Assembly: GCA_019459055.1 (NCBI GenBank)
Contig: JAIBEI010000033.1
Location: forward strand, 57,288 to 121,287
DNA length: 64,000 nucleotides
Source: Thiobacillus sp.
Lineage (GTDB): Bacteria > Pseudomonadota > Gammaproteobacteria > Burkholderiales > Thiobacillaceae
Direction of reading: 5' to 3'
A program made the position numbers and the translations under genes. Each line of letters starts with the position of its first letter. Positions within the stretch are counted from its first letter, which is position 1. The notes under the pieces were generated by a model. The model did not search any database, was not told the DNA's origin, and worked only from the letters and a program-made list of their open reading frames with translations. This document shows positions 45,262-56,710 of this stretch, piece after piece.

Positions 45262-45696
45262 TCATGGCTGCGCAACGTGGAAGAATTGGTCAAGCAATAA
45301 CTGCAGCGGCCAAACGGCTGCCGCAAGAAGCAGAAAACAGCCCAGAAATCGCAGGACGGACTTTCCCGCCTCCCGCCAGCCGCGCGATTTGACCAAAAAA
45401 ATAGGAATGCTTATTTCTGGAACAATCAAGGACATGGATGCGTAAATGTCCCGGCGCGATTTCTCAAACAGCCTGTCTTCCGCGTCGAAAAACACCCAGA
45501 GCGCGATAGGTAAGCGCAATAGCATGCGCTCAGTCGATGCGTACCAAATCGCCTCTGTCATGTCCTGGGATGCGTATCGGGTAATCAAAACGGATATGGC
45601 CAACAGTATCCAGAAACCAAGAGCGGCATAGACCGGCTTTCCTTTCGGTTCCCACGTTAAAACGCCCATCATCCCCCCGAATGAATCAACCCACAC
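45262..45696 (-). CDS. Hypothetical membrane protein
   Basis: 144 aa with several hydrophobic segments; no family recognised. Confidence 0.55.
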   Translation of the reverse strand: MWVDSFGGMMGVLTWEPKGKPVYAALGFWILLAISVLITRYASQDMTEAIWYASTERMLLRLPIALWVFFDAEDRLFEKSRRDIYASMSLIVPEISIPIFLVKSRGWREAGKSVLRFLGCFLLLAAAVWPLQLLLDQFFHVAQP

Positions 45697-45768
45697 TGGA
45701 CGTGCCTGCCATCGGCAAGTAGCTGGATGCTTGAAACCTTGGTTGGCCCAGTGCGCGCGGCACTTTTC

Positions 45769-46422
45769 TCACGCATCCGGCATCACCTGCTCGAAACTGG
45801 TGATCGCCTTAAATTCCCCGCAATCCTTGTGCGGCTGCCGCGAATCGGGATTGCACACCGCCAGCAGGTGCTCGACGCCGTAAGCCTGGGCACTCTTCAA
45901 CACCGGCAGGCTGTCGTCGACAAACAGGGTGCGGCGCGGGTCGTACGGCTCGATCGCCTGCAGGCCCTGCCAGAAATCCGGGTGCTCCTTGGGCAGGCCG
46001 ACCCGGTGCGACGAGATCAGCGCGTCGAAATAGGCGTCGATGCGGGTTTCGCGCATTTTGAGGTCGAGGCTCCTGGGATGCGCGTTGGTCACCATGACCA
46101 CGCGGCGCCCCGACGCGCGCACTGCCTGCAGGAAGGCCGGCACGTCGGGGCGCACCGCGATCAGGTGGGCGACTTCTTCCTTCAACTGCAGGATGTCGAG
46201 CGCGAGCTCGCTGCTCCAGAAATCCAGGCAGTACCAGTTGAGCGTACCGCTGTGACGCGCGTAATGCGCGGTGAGATGCGCACGCGCCACTTCCGGCGCG
46301 AGGCCGTGGTACTCGGCATAGCGGCGCGGCATGTGCTCAAGCCAGAAATGGTTGTCGAAATACAGGTCGAGCAGGGTGCCGTCCATGTCGAGGAAGACGG
46401 TGTCGATCCGCGGCCAGTCGAT
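45769..46422 (-). CDS. HAD-superfamily hydrolase, YrfG-like GMP/IMP nucleotidase
   Basis: DTVFLDMDGTLLDLYFDNHFWLEHMPRRYAE; TLFVDDSLPVLKSAQAYG. Confidence 0.88.
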   Translation of the reverse strand: MDWPRIDTVFLDMDGTLLDLYFDNHFWLEHMPRRYAEYHGLAPEVARAHLTAHYARHSGTLNWYCLDFWSSELALDILQLKEEVAHLIAVRPDVPAFLQAVRASGRRVVMVTNAHPRSLDLKMRETRIDAYFDALISSHRVGLPKEHPDFWQGLQAIEPYDPRRTLFVDDSLPVLKSAQAYGVEHLLAVCNPDSRQPHKDCGEFKAITSFEQVMPDA

Positions 46423-46468
46423 CATTGCAGCGCCCCCGCCTGGCGCTCCCGCGACGCGTGACGGCACG

Positions 46469-47413
46469 TCAAAACAGCTCGTCTTTGGAGATTCCGCGCC
46501 GCCGCAGCGTCTGCCGCAGCACGCGCAGGGCTTCCATCTGGATCTGCCGCACGCGTTCGCGGGTGACCTGCAGTTCCATCGCCAGCTCTTCCAGGGTGCA
46601 GGTTTCGCAGCCGTTCAGGCCGAAGCGCCGCTCGATCACCCATCGCTGCTTGTCATTGAGCTGTCCCAGCCATTCGCGGACGTGGTGCCCGATTTCCTCA
46701 AGCAGCAGCATTTCATCCGGCAGATGGGCGTTTTCGTCGGCGATGGCCTCGCCCAGCGACAGCATGGGATCGACGTCGAGCGGCGCATCGAGCGAGGCCA
46801 CCCGCTCGTTCAGCTGCATGATGCGGCGCACATCCTCGACCGCATGACCGGTCAGGGCTGCGATGTCTTCCGATGTGGCGTCGCTGACGCCGTGCGTTTC
46901 CAGATGGCGCCTGGCGCGCAGGTAGATGTTGAGTTCCTTGATGATGTGCACCGGCAGGCGGATGGTGCGCGACTGGTTCATGATCGCGCGCTCGATGTTC
47001 TGGCGGATCCACCAGGTCGCGTAGGTCGAAAAACGAAAGCCGCGCTCGGGGTCGAATTTTTCCAGCGCGTGGATGAGGCCGAGGTTGCCCTCCTCCACCA
47101 AGTCGAGCAGGGTCAGCCCGCGGTTGGCGTAGTGCTTGGCAATGTTGACCACCAGCCGCAGGTTGCGCTCGATCATGGTCTGGCGCGCCTCGAAGTCGCC
47201 CTCGACCACGCGCCGCGCCAGCACGACTTCCTCTTCCGCCGTCAGCAGCGGGGCCTGGCCGATTTCGTTGAGATACAGCTGGGTGACGTCGACCTGCGGC
47301 TCGTCGAGGATGGCCGATGCCAGCTCCTCGCTGGTGTCCGCATGCGCCTGCGACTCCGCTTCGGATTCTTCTGGCGTCAGGTCATCCGATTCATCGCTGG
47401 GATCGTGGCTCAT
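46469..47413 (-). CDS. rpoS: RNA polymerase sigma factor RpoS
   Basis: [58 protein letters not shown]; downstream of nlpD. Confidence 0.95.
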   Translation of the reverse strand: MSHDPSDESDDLTPEESEAESQAHADTSEELASAILDEPQVDVTQLYLNEIGQAPLLTAEEEVVLARRVVEGDFEARQTMIERNLRLVVNIAKHYANRGLTLLDLVEEGNLGLIHALEKFDPERGFRFSTYATWWIRQNIERAIMNQSRTIRLPVHIIKELNIYLRARRHLETHGVSDATSEDIAALTGHAVEDVRRIMQLNERVASLDAPLDVDPMLSLGEAIADENAHLPDEMLLLEEIGHHVREWLGQLNDKQRWVIERRFGLNGCETCTLEELAMELQVTRERVRQIQMEALRVLRQTLRRRGISKDELF

Positions 47414-48453
47414 GAGCGCTCCGGCAGATAGATCAGGGGGTCGAGCGGCTTGCCATAGCGGCGGATTTCAAAATGCAGCTTCACCCGGTCGGCGTCGCTG
47501 TCGCCCATCAGGGCAATCTTCTGCCCGGCGGCCACCGTGTCGCCCTCCTTCACCAGAATCGTTTCGTTGTGCGCGTAGGCCGAAAGAAACTCGCCCGCAT
47601 GCTTGACGATCAGCAACCGCCCGTAGCCGCGCAGGCCGCTGCCGCTGTACACCACCTTGCCGGGCGCCACCGCGATCACCGGCGCATTGCGCTTGCCTAC
47701 GATGTCGATGCCCTTGCCGCCCGCTGCGCCAAAGTGCCCGGCCAGCGTGCCCTCGGCCGGCCACAGCCAGCTGTCGACCAGCCCGCTTGCAGCGGGCGCC
47801 GGAGGCGGTGGCATCGCTGCGACAGGCGCCGGCCTGACCACGGCGGGCGCCACTGCCGTCACCGGGGCGCCCGATATTTGCGCCCAGCCGGCCTCGGAAT
47901 ACGGCCGCAGCACTGCTTGCGGTTCGCGCAGCACCGGCGGCCCCGTCGTCGGCGTCGCCTCGTCCAAGGGACGCGCGCTCGGCACGGGTTCGTCGTCGAG
48001 CGGCCGGATTTCGACCGCCCCCGGCGGCGGCGCCAGCCGCAGTACCTGGCCGACCAGAATACGGTCGGCCGACTCAAGCCGGTTCCAGAGGGCGATCTCG
48101 CGGTGATCGAGGCCGTTGGCGAAGGCGATGGCATACAGCGTTTCGCCGCGCTGCACGGTATGCAGGCCATTGGCGGACGGCGCAATCTGCGGCGTGGCGG
48201 AGCGCGGCGCCTCGGACCCGGCCGTGCGCCCGGACCGATCGCTTACCGGCGCGGGCCCGGGCGAGGTGCAGGCAGCAAGCCCCAGCAGCAGCAGGCCCAG
48301 CCAGGCGACGGGTGCGCGCCCTGCGGCGGCCATTCCGATCGCGCGACCCCGGGCAGCCGTCCGCATCACGCCACCCCGGGCAGCAGGGGGACGAACTTCA
48401 CCCCTTCCAGCAGGCGCTCGGTATACGCATCGCCCTGGCGTTCCATCACGCAC
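47410..48453 (-). CDS. nlpD: NlpD-like LysM/M23 peptidase-domain lipoprotein
   Basis: Lys[29 protein letters not shown]-terminal M23 [40 protein letters not shown]; start uncertain. Confidence 0.9.
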   Translation of the reverse strand: MRDGTPGRCVYRAPAGRGEVRPPAARGGVMRTAARGRAIGMAAAGRAPVAWLGLLLLGLAACTSPGPAPVSDRSGRTAGSEAPRSATPQIAPSANGLHTVQRGETLYAIAFANGLDHREIALWNRLESADRILVGQVLRLAPPPGAVEIRPLDDEPVPSARPLDEATPTTGPPVLREPQAVLRPYSEAGWAQISGAPVTAVAPAVVRPAPVAAMPPPPAPAASGLVDSWLWPAEGTLAGHFGAAGGKGIDIVGKRNAPVIAVAPGKVVYSGSGLRGYGRLLIVKHAGEFLSAYAHNETILVKEGDTVAAGQKIALMGDSDADRVKLHFEIRRYGKPLDPLIYLPERS

Positions 48454-49046
48454 AGCGTCTGCGTGGCATGGCCGAGCGGCATCACCAGGCGCCCGCCATC
48501 GGCCAGCTGCGCCAGCAGTTCCTGCGGCACCTCGGCAAACGCCGCGGCGATCACGATGGCATCGAACGGTGCGAAATCCTTCGCCCCGTGCATGCCGTCG
48601 CCGTGCTTGGGCTTGACGTTGTTGACCCGGAGTTCGCGCAGCCGCACGCGCGTCCTGCCGACCAGCGCGGCGATACGCTCCAGCGACACCACCTCGCGTG
48701 CCAGCTTGCCCAGCACCGCGGCCTGATAGCCGCAGCCCAGACCGATTTCCAGCACGCGCCCGAGCGCACGGCCCTGGCTGTTCTCGCCGTGACGCGCCAG
48801 TTCGGCCATGCGCGCCACGATGTAGGGGTTGGAAATGGTCTGCCCGAAGCCGATCGGCAACGCGGTGTCTTCGTAGGCGCGCGATTCCAGCGCCTGGTCG
48901 ACAAACAGGTGGCGCGGCACGCTGCCCATCGCCGCCAGCACCATTTCGTCCTTGATACCCTGCTCGCGCAGGCGCTCGACCATGCGGCCGCGCGTGCGCG
49001 CCGAGGTCATGCCGATGCCGGCGCGGGGGGTCAGCGTTTCAGCCAT
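48366..49046 (-). CDS. pcm: Protein-L-isoaspartate O-methyltransferase
   Basis: [43 protein letters not shown]. Confidence 0.95.
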   Translation of the reverse strand: MAETLTPRAGIGMTSARTRGRMVERLREQGIKDEMVLAAMGSVPRHLFVDQALESRAYEDTALPIGFGQTISNPYIVARMAELARHGENSQGRALGRVLEIGLGCGYQAAVLGKLAREVVSLERIAALVGRTRVRLRELRVNNVKPKHGDGMHGAKDFAPFDAIVIAAAFAEVPQELLAQLADGGRLVMPLGHATQTLCVMERQGDAYTERLLEGVKFVPLLPGVA

Positions 49047-49774
49047 GCGTTCACGCTGTCCATCTGGCTGAAACGGGTCAAATCCATTTGCAGTGGGGTG
49101 ATCGAAACGAAGCCGTTGGCGACGGCATGAAAATCGGTGCCTTCGCCGGCGTCCTGCGCCAGCCCGGCCGCGCCCACCCAATACACGGTCTGGCCGCGCG
49201 GATTGGTGGTTTTGACCACCGATTCGGCCTTGTGGCGCTTGCCCAGCCGGGTCACGGTGAGGCCTTTCAAATCGTCCCAGGCGCGATCCGGCACGTTGAC
49301 GTTGAGCAGCATCGGCTCAGTCGGCGGCTGCGCCTGGATGCGTTGCACCAGTTCGACCACCACCCGCGCGGCGGCGTCGAAGTGCAGCGCATTGTGGTTG
49401 GCGAGCGACACCGCAACCGACGGAATCCCCAGCAGATAGCCTTCGGTGGCGGCGGCGACGGTGCCGGAATAGATGGTGTCGTCACCCATGTTGGCGCCGT
49501 GATTGATGCCGGAAATCACCATGTCGGGCATGTGATCGAGCATGCCGGTGACGGCCAGATGCACGCAATCGGTGGGGGTGCCGTTGACGTAATAAAAGCC
49601 GCTCGGCGCCTGGCGCAGCATCAGCGGGCGGTCGAGGGTGAGCGAATTGGAGGCGCCGCTGCGGTCGCGTTCGGGCGCCACCACGGTAATGTCGGCCAGC
49701 GGCGCAAGCGCCTGCGCCAGCGCGGCAAGGCCTGGGGCAAAATAACCATCGTCGTTGGACAGCAGGATGCGCAT
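49031..49774 (-). CDS. surE: 5'-nucleotidase SurE
   Basis: [45 protein letters not shown]. Confidence 0.97.
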   Translation of the reverse strand: MRILLSNDDGYFAPGLAALAQALAPLADITVVAPERDRSGASNSLTLDRPLMLRQAPSGFYYVNGTPTDCVHLAVTGMLDHMPDMVISGINHGANMGDDTIYSGTVAAATEGYLLGIPSVAVSLANHNALHFDAAARVVVELVQRIQAQPPTEPMLLNVNVPDRAWDDLKGLTVTRLGKRHKAESVVKTTNPRGQTVYWVGAAGLAQDAGEGTDFHAVANGFVSITPLQMDLTRFSQMDSVNAWLKR

Positions 49775-49899
49775 CAGCGGCCGCCTCCGGACAGGACAGG
49801 CAAACGGCACAAAGAATTCATGGCGGGCATGCGGACGTCGGACATGCGCCCGATTCTACCATCCCGGTTTGATCGGTTCAGCCTGTAAACCGCGTATCC

Positions 49900-49929
49900 A
49901 TCCGCGAAGGGCGCGAAGATACGCGAAGG
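49900..49929. repeat. Single copy of the ATCCGCGAAGGRCGCGAAG element
   Basis: ATCCGCGAAGGGCGCGAAGATACGCGAAGG, same family as 43290-43399. Confidence 0.85.
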
Positions 49930-49991
49930 GACCGAACGGGATGGACGGGGCGGCATTTCCGGTCGGGTGCGTCGTTCGCGGATTCCTGGTC

Positions 49992-52900
49992 TCAGTCGTA
50001 TTCGCGGGTGTAGAACACGTCGAAACTGCTCTGCTGGCCGGCCTGCGCTTCGAACCGCACATGCGGCGACAGCTGGTACAGCACTTTCACCACCTGAGTG
50101 AGTCCATCCAGGCTCTGCTCGTAGCTCAACATCGTGCGCGAGGACAGCCGCTTGCCGACGCTGACCACGGCGCTGGAGAGGTCCTCGCCCTCGCCCGCAC
50201 GCACGCCGAAGCTTTCGATACGCAAGGCCTCGGCCAGCTGCGCCTGCATGTTCACCGATTCCGCCCGGCCCAGCAGCGCGCCGGCGGCGATCTGAAGCAC
50301 CGCAAATTCCTCCTGCCCCCCCGTCCCCAGGCCATGCCCCAGCACCAGCCAGGCGAGCTTTTCGGTGTCGGGCAGCGCCGGATCGGAATACAGCGTCACC
50401 AGCGGGCGCTTCACCGTGCCGCGAACCTGCACGCCGGCCTTGACCGTCGCCGTCTTGCGCACCGCCAGGACATCGATCCCCGGATTGTCGATCGGGCCAA
50501 TGAAGCTGAGCACGCCGCGCTCGATGTCGAGCGATTGCCCATAGGCGGCATAGCGCCCCTCGACCACCTGGATGCGGCCTTCGCCGCGCAGCACCTCGTT
50601 CGCTGTGAACACGCGCAGCTGGCCGCCCAGCCGCGCGTCGAGCCCGCCGCCCTTGAACAGGAAATCGTCGCCCAGATTGAGCTTGAGGTCGAGCTGCAGC
50701 GGGATGCGCCGCGCCGCTGATTTTTCGCGCGGCGGCTGGCCGACGACGACCACATCGGACGACAACGCGGGACGGCTGGCTTGCTGGGTTTCGAGGCGGG
50801 CACGGTCCGCACGCAACTCGCCTTCCAGGCGCAGCTTCTGCTGGCTGAAGGTGAGCTGGCTGACGCCCGAAATGATCACGCGCCGGTCGCTGCGGTTGGT
50901 GACGGCAAACTTGTCGAAGGTCAGCGTAAGGCCGGCCTGCGGGTCTCTGAATTGCGCCGCGCCGCTCACCGTGATGCGCCCGCTCTGTCCGTACAGCACG
51001 CCTTCCTGCACCCGCACGTGGTCGTCGGCGAGGATGAGTTTGAGCGTGCCGTCGGTGATCGCCACGCCTTCGTCGGGCATGGAAAAACGGATCTTTTCCG
51101 CCGTAATCCGGCCGTCGATGCGCGGCGCAGCCAGGCTGCCGCTTCCCGTGAGCTGGGCGTCAAGGCGGGCATCGGCGCGGATGCCGACTGGAATGAAAAG
51201 CCTGACCAGACGCAGATCGGGCACGTCGAGCTGCGCCGTCCACGCCAGCGGCGCCGTGCGCGGCAGGGTAAAGAAGGCGCCCTCGCGCAGCAGCGTCGCC
51301 TGCCCGTCGGCGCGCAACTGGCCGGCTTCGCGGCTGGCCGCCTCGACGTGGGCGGTGACGCGGCTGGCTACGGCGTCGAGGTTGAGCACGAGCGCCGTCA
51401 GCCCCAGGCTCTGCGCTGGCTCCTTCATCCGCACATCACCCGACTGACGGCGCAGCCGCAGCTGGCCGTCGAGGCTGTTGCCGGCGCGCAGATTCCAGTC
51501 GCCATCGACCCTGAGATCGGTAGTGAAAGGCGGCGCGGTTTCCAGCAGCGCCAGCAGCGGCGCCAGCGGCAGGTTGGCGAGCGCGCCGCGGCTGGCCAGC
51601 TGGGTGCCCTGGCGGCTGAATTGCTCGACGCTCAAGCGGCCGCCCGCCAGTGTCAGCGCAAGATCACTCACCTGCTGCCGTTCGCGCGACAGCAGCAGGG
51701 TGGCGGGGGCTGTCAGCTGCATCGGCCAGGGTCCCTGCGCCGCGGCCTGATTCAGTTTTCCGCGCCATATTTGTTGCTCGTCCAGCCCGCCCGCCAGGCT
51801 CGCCGTTGCCTGCCAATCGGGCATGCGGGCGTCGAGCGTCAGGGTGTGGGCATTGCGGCGTCCCTGTAGGTTCGCGCCAATTGTGCTCAGGCGCTGCCCG
51901 ACCAGTTGCACGCCGCGCGCGTCCAGCCGGCCGTTGAAGGCGCCGCTGGTTGCTGCCTGCAAGTCGAGCTGCAGATCCAGCGTATCGGCGGCAATGTCAC
52001 CCGGCAGGCGCAGGCCGCTGGCAGCCACCACCGCCTCGATCTGCAGCGCAGCGGGGTCGCCGCTGACGCTGCCCCGGCTGCTCAGTCGCCCGCCCAGGCC
52101 GAGGTTGAGGCGCGCCAGTGCAGGGGCGTCGATATCCCAGGTAAGGCGGTCGCCGGCACGGCCAAAAGCGCCCTTCAGCCTGGCCAGGTTGCCGGCCAGA
52201 TCGAGGTCGATGTCGGCGTCGGCCAGGTGCCGGTTTTCGTAGCGCAGCCGGCCTTGTCCTTTTACCGGACGGCCTTCGAGTTCGCCCGGCGGCAGGGTGA
52301 ACTGGCTTTGCAGGCGCAGCTCGGGAAGCAGCGCGCCGCTCGCCTTGCCGCGCGCATTCAGCCGTCCGCGCGGAAATTTGCCGAAGCGCGCCGGATTGAT
52401 CTGCGTGGCGTCGAATTCGGCGGAGAACGCACGGCCGGCATCGAGCCGCAGTTCGCCCTGCGCGGTCAGGCGTCCGGCCTGGCCGCTGAAGTTCGCCGAC
52501 TCCAGCCGCAGGATCGCGTCGGCATGGCTGAGGGTGAAGCGGCCCTGGCCCCAGGTTTCGGTCACCTCGCCGCCGAGCGTCTGGCGCGTCGCATCGCCCG
52601 CCAGCTGCAACACGGCGCGGATGCGGGTGGCATTGAGGTCGCGGTGCAGCCCGGCGAGGTTCAGGCGCGGGCTTTCCAGGTTCACCGTAAAGCGACCGTC
52701 GCGCCACTGGCCGTCGCCGGTGAATTGCCCGGCCGCGCCGAGGTCGATGACCAGATCGCTGACGTCGGCGCGGGTGCTGTCGCCGAACACCGCGCCGGTC
52801 AGGTTGGCCAGCGGCAGGCGATTCTGGTCGAGGCGCCCAGGCAGCTGGTTGGAAAGGCTGAAGGTGCCGAGCAGACGCTCGCCCGGCTGGCCCTCGAATA

Positions 52901-53714
52901 TGCCGGAAAACGCCAGATCAGCGCTGGGCCCGTCGGCCACGAACTGGCTTGGATCGATCCCCTCCCCGGCCACCAACAGCCGGGGCAAACGCACTTTCGC
53001 AAACGGCGCCGCCTCGCCGCTGGCCATGACATTCATGCCTTCAGCCAGGGCATCCAGCTTGAAACCAATCGCCGCCAGTTCGCCCGTCAGTCCGAGCCTG
53101 GCCTGCACCGGCACAGGCGTGTTCCGCATCGCGTTGAACTGGCCTTGCAATTTGAACGGTGCATCCTTCTGGATACCGAACTGCCCATTCACGTCCGCCC
53201 AGGGCGTCCCGGCTGCGGCTATAAAGTCAAAGCGGTCGCCCCTGCCATCCACCTTGCCATGCAGCGCGTTAAAGCGCAGCGACTGCCCCATGTCGACCAC
53301 GTCGAGTTGCGCCACATCCCACGCGGCCACCCGGAGGTCCAGCAGCCAGCGCAAGGTGCCAGGATAGGCCGGGGGGGTGGGATCTTTTTTAAGAATGTCC
53401 AGCCGCACGTGTTGCGCCGCCAGTAAATCGATCTCGATCAGTCGATGCCACAGCGATCGGGGCTGCCAGTCCAGTTTCACCCGCTGCGCGGTGATGCGCT
53501 GCGTGTCCGTCGTGAGGATCAGTTTCTGGATATGGACCGACGTGCCCAAATGACCTTCCACGCCTTCGAGCACCAGGCGACCATCGCTCAACGGCGTGGC
53601 CTGTTTTGCCAGCCACAAAAATCCCGTGGCCGTGGTGGTCAGCCACAACACCACCAAAACCAGTACGGCCAAAGCGGCCAGTAGCGACCCCAGCCCCCAG
53701 GCAACGCGCCTCAA
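49992..53714 (-). CDS. tamB: Translocation/assembly module protein TamB
   Basis: 1240 aa with N-terminal TM; C-terminal GPIDNPGIDVLAVRKTATVKAGVQVRGTVKRPLVTLYSDPALPDTEKLAWLVLG (DUF490). Confidence 0.93.
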   Translation of the reverse strand: MRRVAWGLGSLLAALAVLVLVVLWLTTTATGFLWLAKQATPLSDGRLVLEGVEGHLGTSVHIQKLILTTDTQRITAQRVKLDWQPRSLWHRLIEIDLLAAQHVRLDILKKDPTPPAYPGTLRWLLDLRVAAWDVAQLDVVDMGQSLRFNALHGKVDGRGDRFDFIAAAGTPWADVNGQFGIQKDAPFKLQGQFNAMRNTPVPVQARLGLTGELAAIGFKLDALAEGMNVMASGEAAPFAKVRLPRLLVAGEGIDPSQFVADGPSADLAFSGIFEGQPGERLLGTFSLSNQLPGRLDQNRLPLANLTGAVFGDSTRADVSDLVIDLGAAGQFTGDGQWRDGRFTVNLESPRLNLAGLHRDLNATRIRAVLQLAGDATRQTLGGEVTETWGQGRFTLSHADAILRLESANFSGQAGRLTAQGELRLDAGRAFSAEFDATQINPARFGKFPRGRLNARGKASGALLPELRLQSQFTLPPGELEGRPVKGQGRLRYENRHLADADIDLDLAGNLARLKGAFGRAGDRLTWDIDAPALARLNLGLGGRLSSRGSVSGDPAALQIEAVVAASGLRLPGDIAADTLDLQLDLQAATSGAFNGRLDARGVQLVGQRLSTIGANLQGRRNAHTLTLDARMPDWQATASLAGGLDEQQIWRGKLNQAAAQGPWPMQLTAPATLLLSRERQQVSDLALTLAGGRLSVEQFSRQGTQLASRGALANLPLAPLLALLETAPPFTTDLRVDGDWNLRAGNSLDGQLRLRRQSGDVRMKEPAQSLGLTALVLNLDAVASRVTAHVEAASREAGQLRADGQATLLREGAFFTLPRTAPLAWTAQLDVPDLRLVRLFIPVGIRADARLDAQLTGSGSLAAPRIDGRITAEKIRFSMPDEGVAITDGTLKLILADDHVRVQEGVLYGQSGRITVSGAAQFRDPQAGLTLTFDKFAVTNRSDRRVIISGVSQLTFSQQKLRLEGELRADRARLETQQASRPALSSDVVVVGQPPREKSAARRIPLQLDLKLNLGDDFLFKGGGLDARLGGQLRVFTANEVLRGEGRIQVVEGRYAAYGQSLDIERGVLSFIGPIDNPGIDVLAVRKTATVKAGVQVRGTVKRPLVTLYSDPALPDTEKLAWLVLGHGLGTGGQEEFAVLQIAAGALLGRAESVNMQAQLAEALRIESFGVRAGEGEDLSSAVVSVGKRLSSRTMLSYEQSLDGLTQVVKVLYQLSPHVRFEAQAGQQSSFDVFYTREYD

Positions 53715-55450
53715 AACGACACCCCGAGCGAGAAATGCAGGCGGAATTCGTCGGTGGCCTCGCCGTACGCCAGGTCGAGGTTGATCGGCCCCACCGGCGA
53801 ACGGTAGCGCGCGCCGACGCCGTAGCCGAACGCGGGCGACAGGGCGCCGGGGCTGTCGGCCGCATCGCCCGCGTCGACGAACACCGCCATGCCCCAGTTG
53901 CCTTCGAAGAAATGGTTGTACTCGACACTGCCGGTGGCCAGATAACGCACCGATTCCACCCCCCCCTCAAGCGTGCGCCCCAGGCTCTGGTAGGCATAGC
54001 CGCGCACCGAGTTGTCGCCGCCGGCACGGAACAGGAAATCGGTGGGAATACCCTCGCGTGTCTGCGCCAGCACGCTGCCGAATTCGCCGCGCAGGATCAG
54101 CCGCCCGTTGTCGCCGGCGCGAAAATACTGGGTGTGGCGGCCGTACAGGCGGATGAAGCTGGTGTCGGACAACAGCGCCTCGGCCGCGCCGCCGCCCTGC
54201 AGCGTGAGCACATAGCCGCGCCGCGGATAGAAGGCGCGCCCGATCGTGCGCTGGGTCCACGCATAGTTGGCGCTCAGCGCCTGATTGTTCGCACTCACCA
54301 CATCGCCGACTTCCTGCTCTTCGGTCTGGTACTGCAACGACAGCGTCGTCTCAATCTGTCCACGCGTGCGGGTACGCTTGGCTGCCAGCACGGTGGCACG
54401 CGTTTCCTGCCCCTCGATATCCTCCTCCTTGATCTGCAAGCCGAGGCTGTTTTCGTAGCCCTTGGCATCGTGCGGCCAGGCCAGTTCCGCCCCGCCGATC
54501 TGCCGCGCTTCTTCCACACGCGCATCGAGTTTCAGGCGCAGGCCCCGATCCAGAATGTCCCGGTGCACCCACGACGCCGACACCCGCGTCCCGGTGTCGG
54601 TACTGATGCCGACCCCCACGCTGAACAGTTTTTCCGGCCGCTCCACCACCGCCACCTGGATCGGCACCGCCGCCGCCAGCGCCGGATCGGGCTCGATGCG
54701 CACGGTGGCCTGCGCAAAATAGCCGCTCGACTCCAGCGCCGCCTGATAGTCCAGCAGGTCCTGCTGGCGGTACGGCTGGCCGGGCTTCAGCGGGCTCAGA
54801 TTGCGGATGATCGATTCGGCGTAGCGCTGGTTGCCGCTGATCGCCGGCTGGCCGTAAAAAAACGCCGGCCCGCTGTCCACCGTCAGCTTCAAATCCGCCG
54901 CCTGGGCGGCGGGGTCGATGCGCGCCTCGCTCGCCGCCAACTGCGCCGCCGGATAACGCACCGTCAGCAGCGGCCCCAGCAGGGCCACCTTGGCCGCATC
55001 CCAGTCGGCCTGGCGAAACGGCATCTGCGGCTGCAGCGTGAAATTGCGCTCGGCGCGTGCGCGCAACCGCGCCTCCACCCCATCCGCGTCGGCCAGCGCC
55101 CCGGCAAAGTCGATCTTCAGGGTGCGCACCCCGGTGCGCGGCCCCGGTGTCACCGCAAAGCGCATCACCCAGTCGTTTTCCACCCGTGTCATGGTGCTGT
55201 CGATCTGCGGCGAGAAATACCCCTCGGTCGCCAGCAGTTCACGCGCGGTTTCCTCGCTCACGCTGCGCAGCCGCGCCAGCTCCGCTTCATCCAGCGTCTC
55301 GCCCAGCCGCGCCGCCCGCGCCGCTTCCATGTACTGGACCAGCAGCGGCTTGAGTTCGTCCGGCGCCGCCACTTCCACGGTCAGGGCATGCGCCGGCGTC
55401 GCGCACAGCGCGGCAAGAAACGCCAGGGTTCTGAAAATGGGAGGAAGCAA
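53711..55450 (-). CDS. tamA: TamA (Omp85-family outer-membrane protein)
   Basis: Signal peptide, POTRA-like region, C-terminal barrel FLFRAGGDNSVRGYAYQSLG...GVGARYRSPVGPINLDLAYG; overlaps tamB. Confidence 0.93.
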   Translation of the reverse strand: MLPPIFRTLAFLAALCATPAHALTVEVAAPDELKPLLVQYMEAARAARLGETLDEAELARLRSVSEETARELLATEGYFSPQIDSTMTRVENDWVMRFAVTPGPRTGVRTLKIDFAGALADADGVEARLRARAERNFTLQPQMPFRQADWDAAKVALLGPLLTVRYPAAQLAASEARIDPAAQAADLKLTVDSGPAFFYGQPAISGNQRYAESIIRNLSPLKPGQPYRQQDLLDYQAALESSGYFAQATVRIEPDPALAAAVPIQVAVVERPEKLFSVGVGISTDTGTRVSASWVHRDILDRGLRLKLDARVEEARQIGGAELAWPHDAKGYENSLGLQIKEEDIEGQETRATVLAAKRTRTRGQIETTLSLQYQTEEQEVGDVVSANNQALSANYAWTQRTIGRAFYPRRGYVLTLQGGGAAEALLSDTSFIRLYGRHTQYFRAGDNGRLILRGEFGSVLAQTREGIPTDFLFRAGGDNSVRGYAYQSLGRTLEGGVESVRYLATGSVEYNHFFEGNWGMAVFVDAGDAADSPGALSPAFGYGVGARYRSPVGPINLDLAYGEATDEFRLHFSLGVSF

Positions 55451-55721
55451 GACAGTTCACGAAAAGAAGTCGTCGCTTCATTCTAGGGGGTGCACAGATA
55501 TCGGCAAAACACCGGAACAGGCCGGGTAGCGGGCAGGTTCGCCAAGGGCGGACGCCCCCACCCCCTTTGCGCCCGGATTCTTCCCGCCCCAGGCTGGCGC
55601 ACGGCAGTCCCTGAAACCGTTCCGCACCGCCGCATTGCCGTGCGGCTTGTGCCGGTCCCACCGGCGTGTCCTGCCGCACCAATCGTGTCATGATCGACCC
55701 ATGCCGGGAACTCACATGCCA

Positions 55722-56141
55722 ATGGAATCCAAGCCCGCCTTCTCCGCAGGCGTCGTTGTCGTACGCCGGGAAGACAGCGGCTGGCGCCTGCTGGTGCTGC
55801 GTTCCTACCGCAACTGGGACTTCCCCAAGGGCACCGTGGAGCTGAATGAGACGCCCCTCGATGCAGCCATCCGCGAAACTGCCGAGGAGTCCTCGATCAC
55901 CGATCTCGCCTTTCGCTGGGGCGAGGTGTTCTGCGAAACCGCACCCTATCGCCAAGGCAAGATCGCGCGCTACTACCTGGCCGAAACCACCCGCAACGCC
56001 ATTACCCTGCCGATCTCGCCGGAACTGGGGGTTCCCGAGCATCACGAGTGGCGCTGGGTGAGCTTCGATCAAGCGGAGAAGCTGCTGCCGCCGCGCCTGC
56101 ATCCCGTTCTGGCCTGGGCGAGAAAACAGCTTCAGGGATGA
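55722..56141 (+). CDS. NUDIX hydrolase (Ap4A hydrolase-like)
   Basis: FPKGTVELNETPLDAAIRETAEESSITDL. Confidence 0.9.
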   Translation: MESKPAFSAGVVVVRREDSGWRLLVLRSYRNWDFPKGTVELNETPLDAAIRETAEESSITDLAFRWGEVFCETAPYRQGKIARYYLAETTRNAITLPISPELGVPEHHEWRWVSFDQAEKLLPPRLHPVLAWARKQLQG

Positions 56142-56236
56142 ATGCGGCTTTCCTTGTCAGCAGGCCTCCCGTTCAGCCTGGCGCGTACGCGTGTAAACGG
56201 GTTCTGCCTGACGATCTTCATTGGCAGCTCCGATCA

Positions 56237-56710
56237 TCACCTCACCAGATTGGACAAAGGTTCGTTGGCAGCGCTTCGATCCAACAAATCCATTTGTTTG
56301 ATCAGAATGTCCAAATCCTCATCCAGCTTGATCAGCGCATCCTTGGGCAGTTTTTCCAGTGCGTCGACTACGAGGCCGGTAAGCGGCCGCGGTGCACGTG
56401 CAACGATGTCTCTGCCTTGATCCGTCAAGCGTAGGCGCACCACACGCCGGTCCTCCTCGCCGCGCAGGCGCTCCACCAATCCTGCCCTGGCAAGTTTGTC
56501 GAGCAGATTGCTGGCTGTCGAGACGTGCACGGATAGCGCTTGACCCAATTGCGACACCGTGATGTCCGGTGTGTCTGCGATGGTTGCAAGCATCCAAACC
56601 TGCGCCCCCCCAATTCCACAAGCGGCTTCCAGTGCTCGTGAATGTTGTCGCACGGCACCAATGATGAGGCGGAATTTTTGTAGGGTTTCGAGAACACTTG
56701 GCGAAGTCAT
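56237..56710 (-). CDS. MarR-family transcriptional regulator
   Basis: LGQALSVHVSTASNLLDKLARAGLVERLRGEEDRRVVRLRLTDQGRDIV; divergent from the sucrose genes. Confidence 0.9.
   Translation of the reverse strand: MTSPSVLETLQKFRLIIGAVRQHSRALEAACGIGGAQVWMLATIADTPDITVSQLGQALSVHVSTASNLLDKLARAGLVERLRGEEDRRVVRLRLTDQGRDIVARAPRPLTGLVVDALEKLPKDALIKLDEDLDILIKQMDLLDRSAANEPLSNLVR

Noticed and set aside
49031-49046. Overlap of surE and pcm reading frames as a possible annotation error
   Set aside because: Short overlap is normal in the surE-pcm-nlpD-rpoS arrangement.
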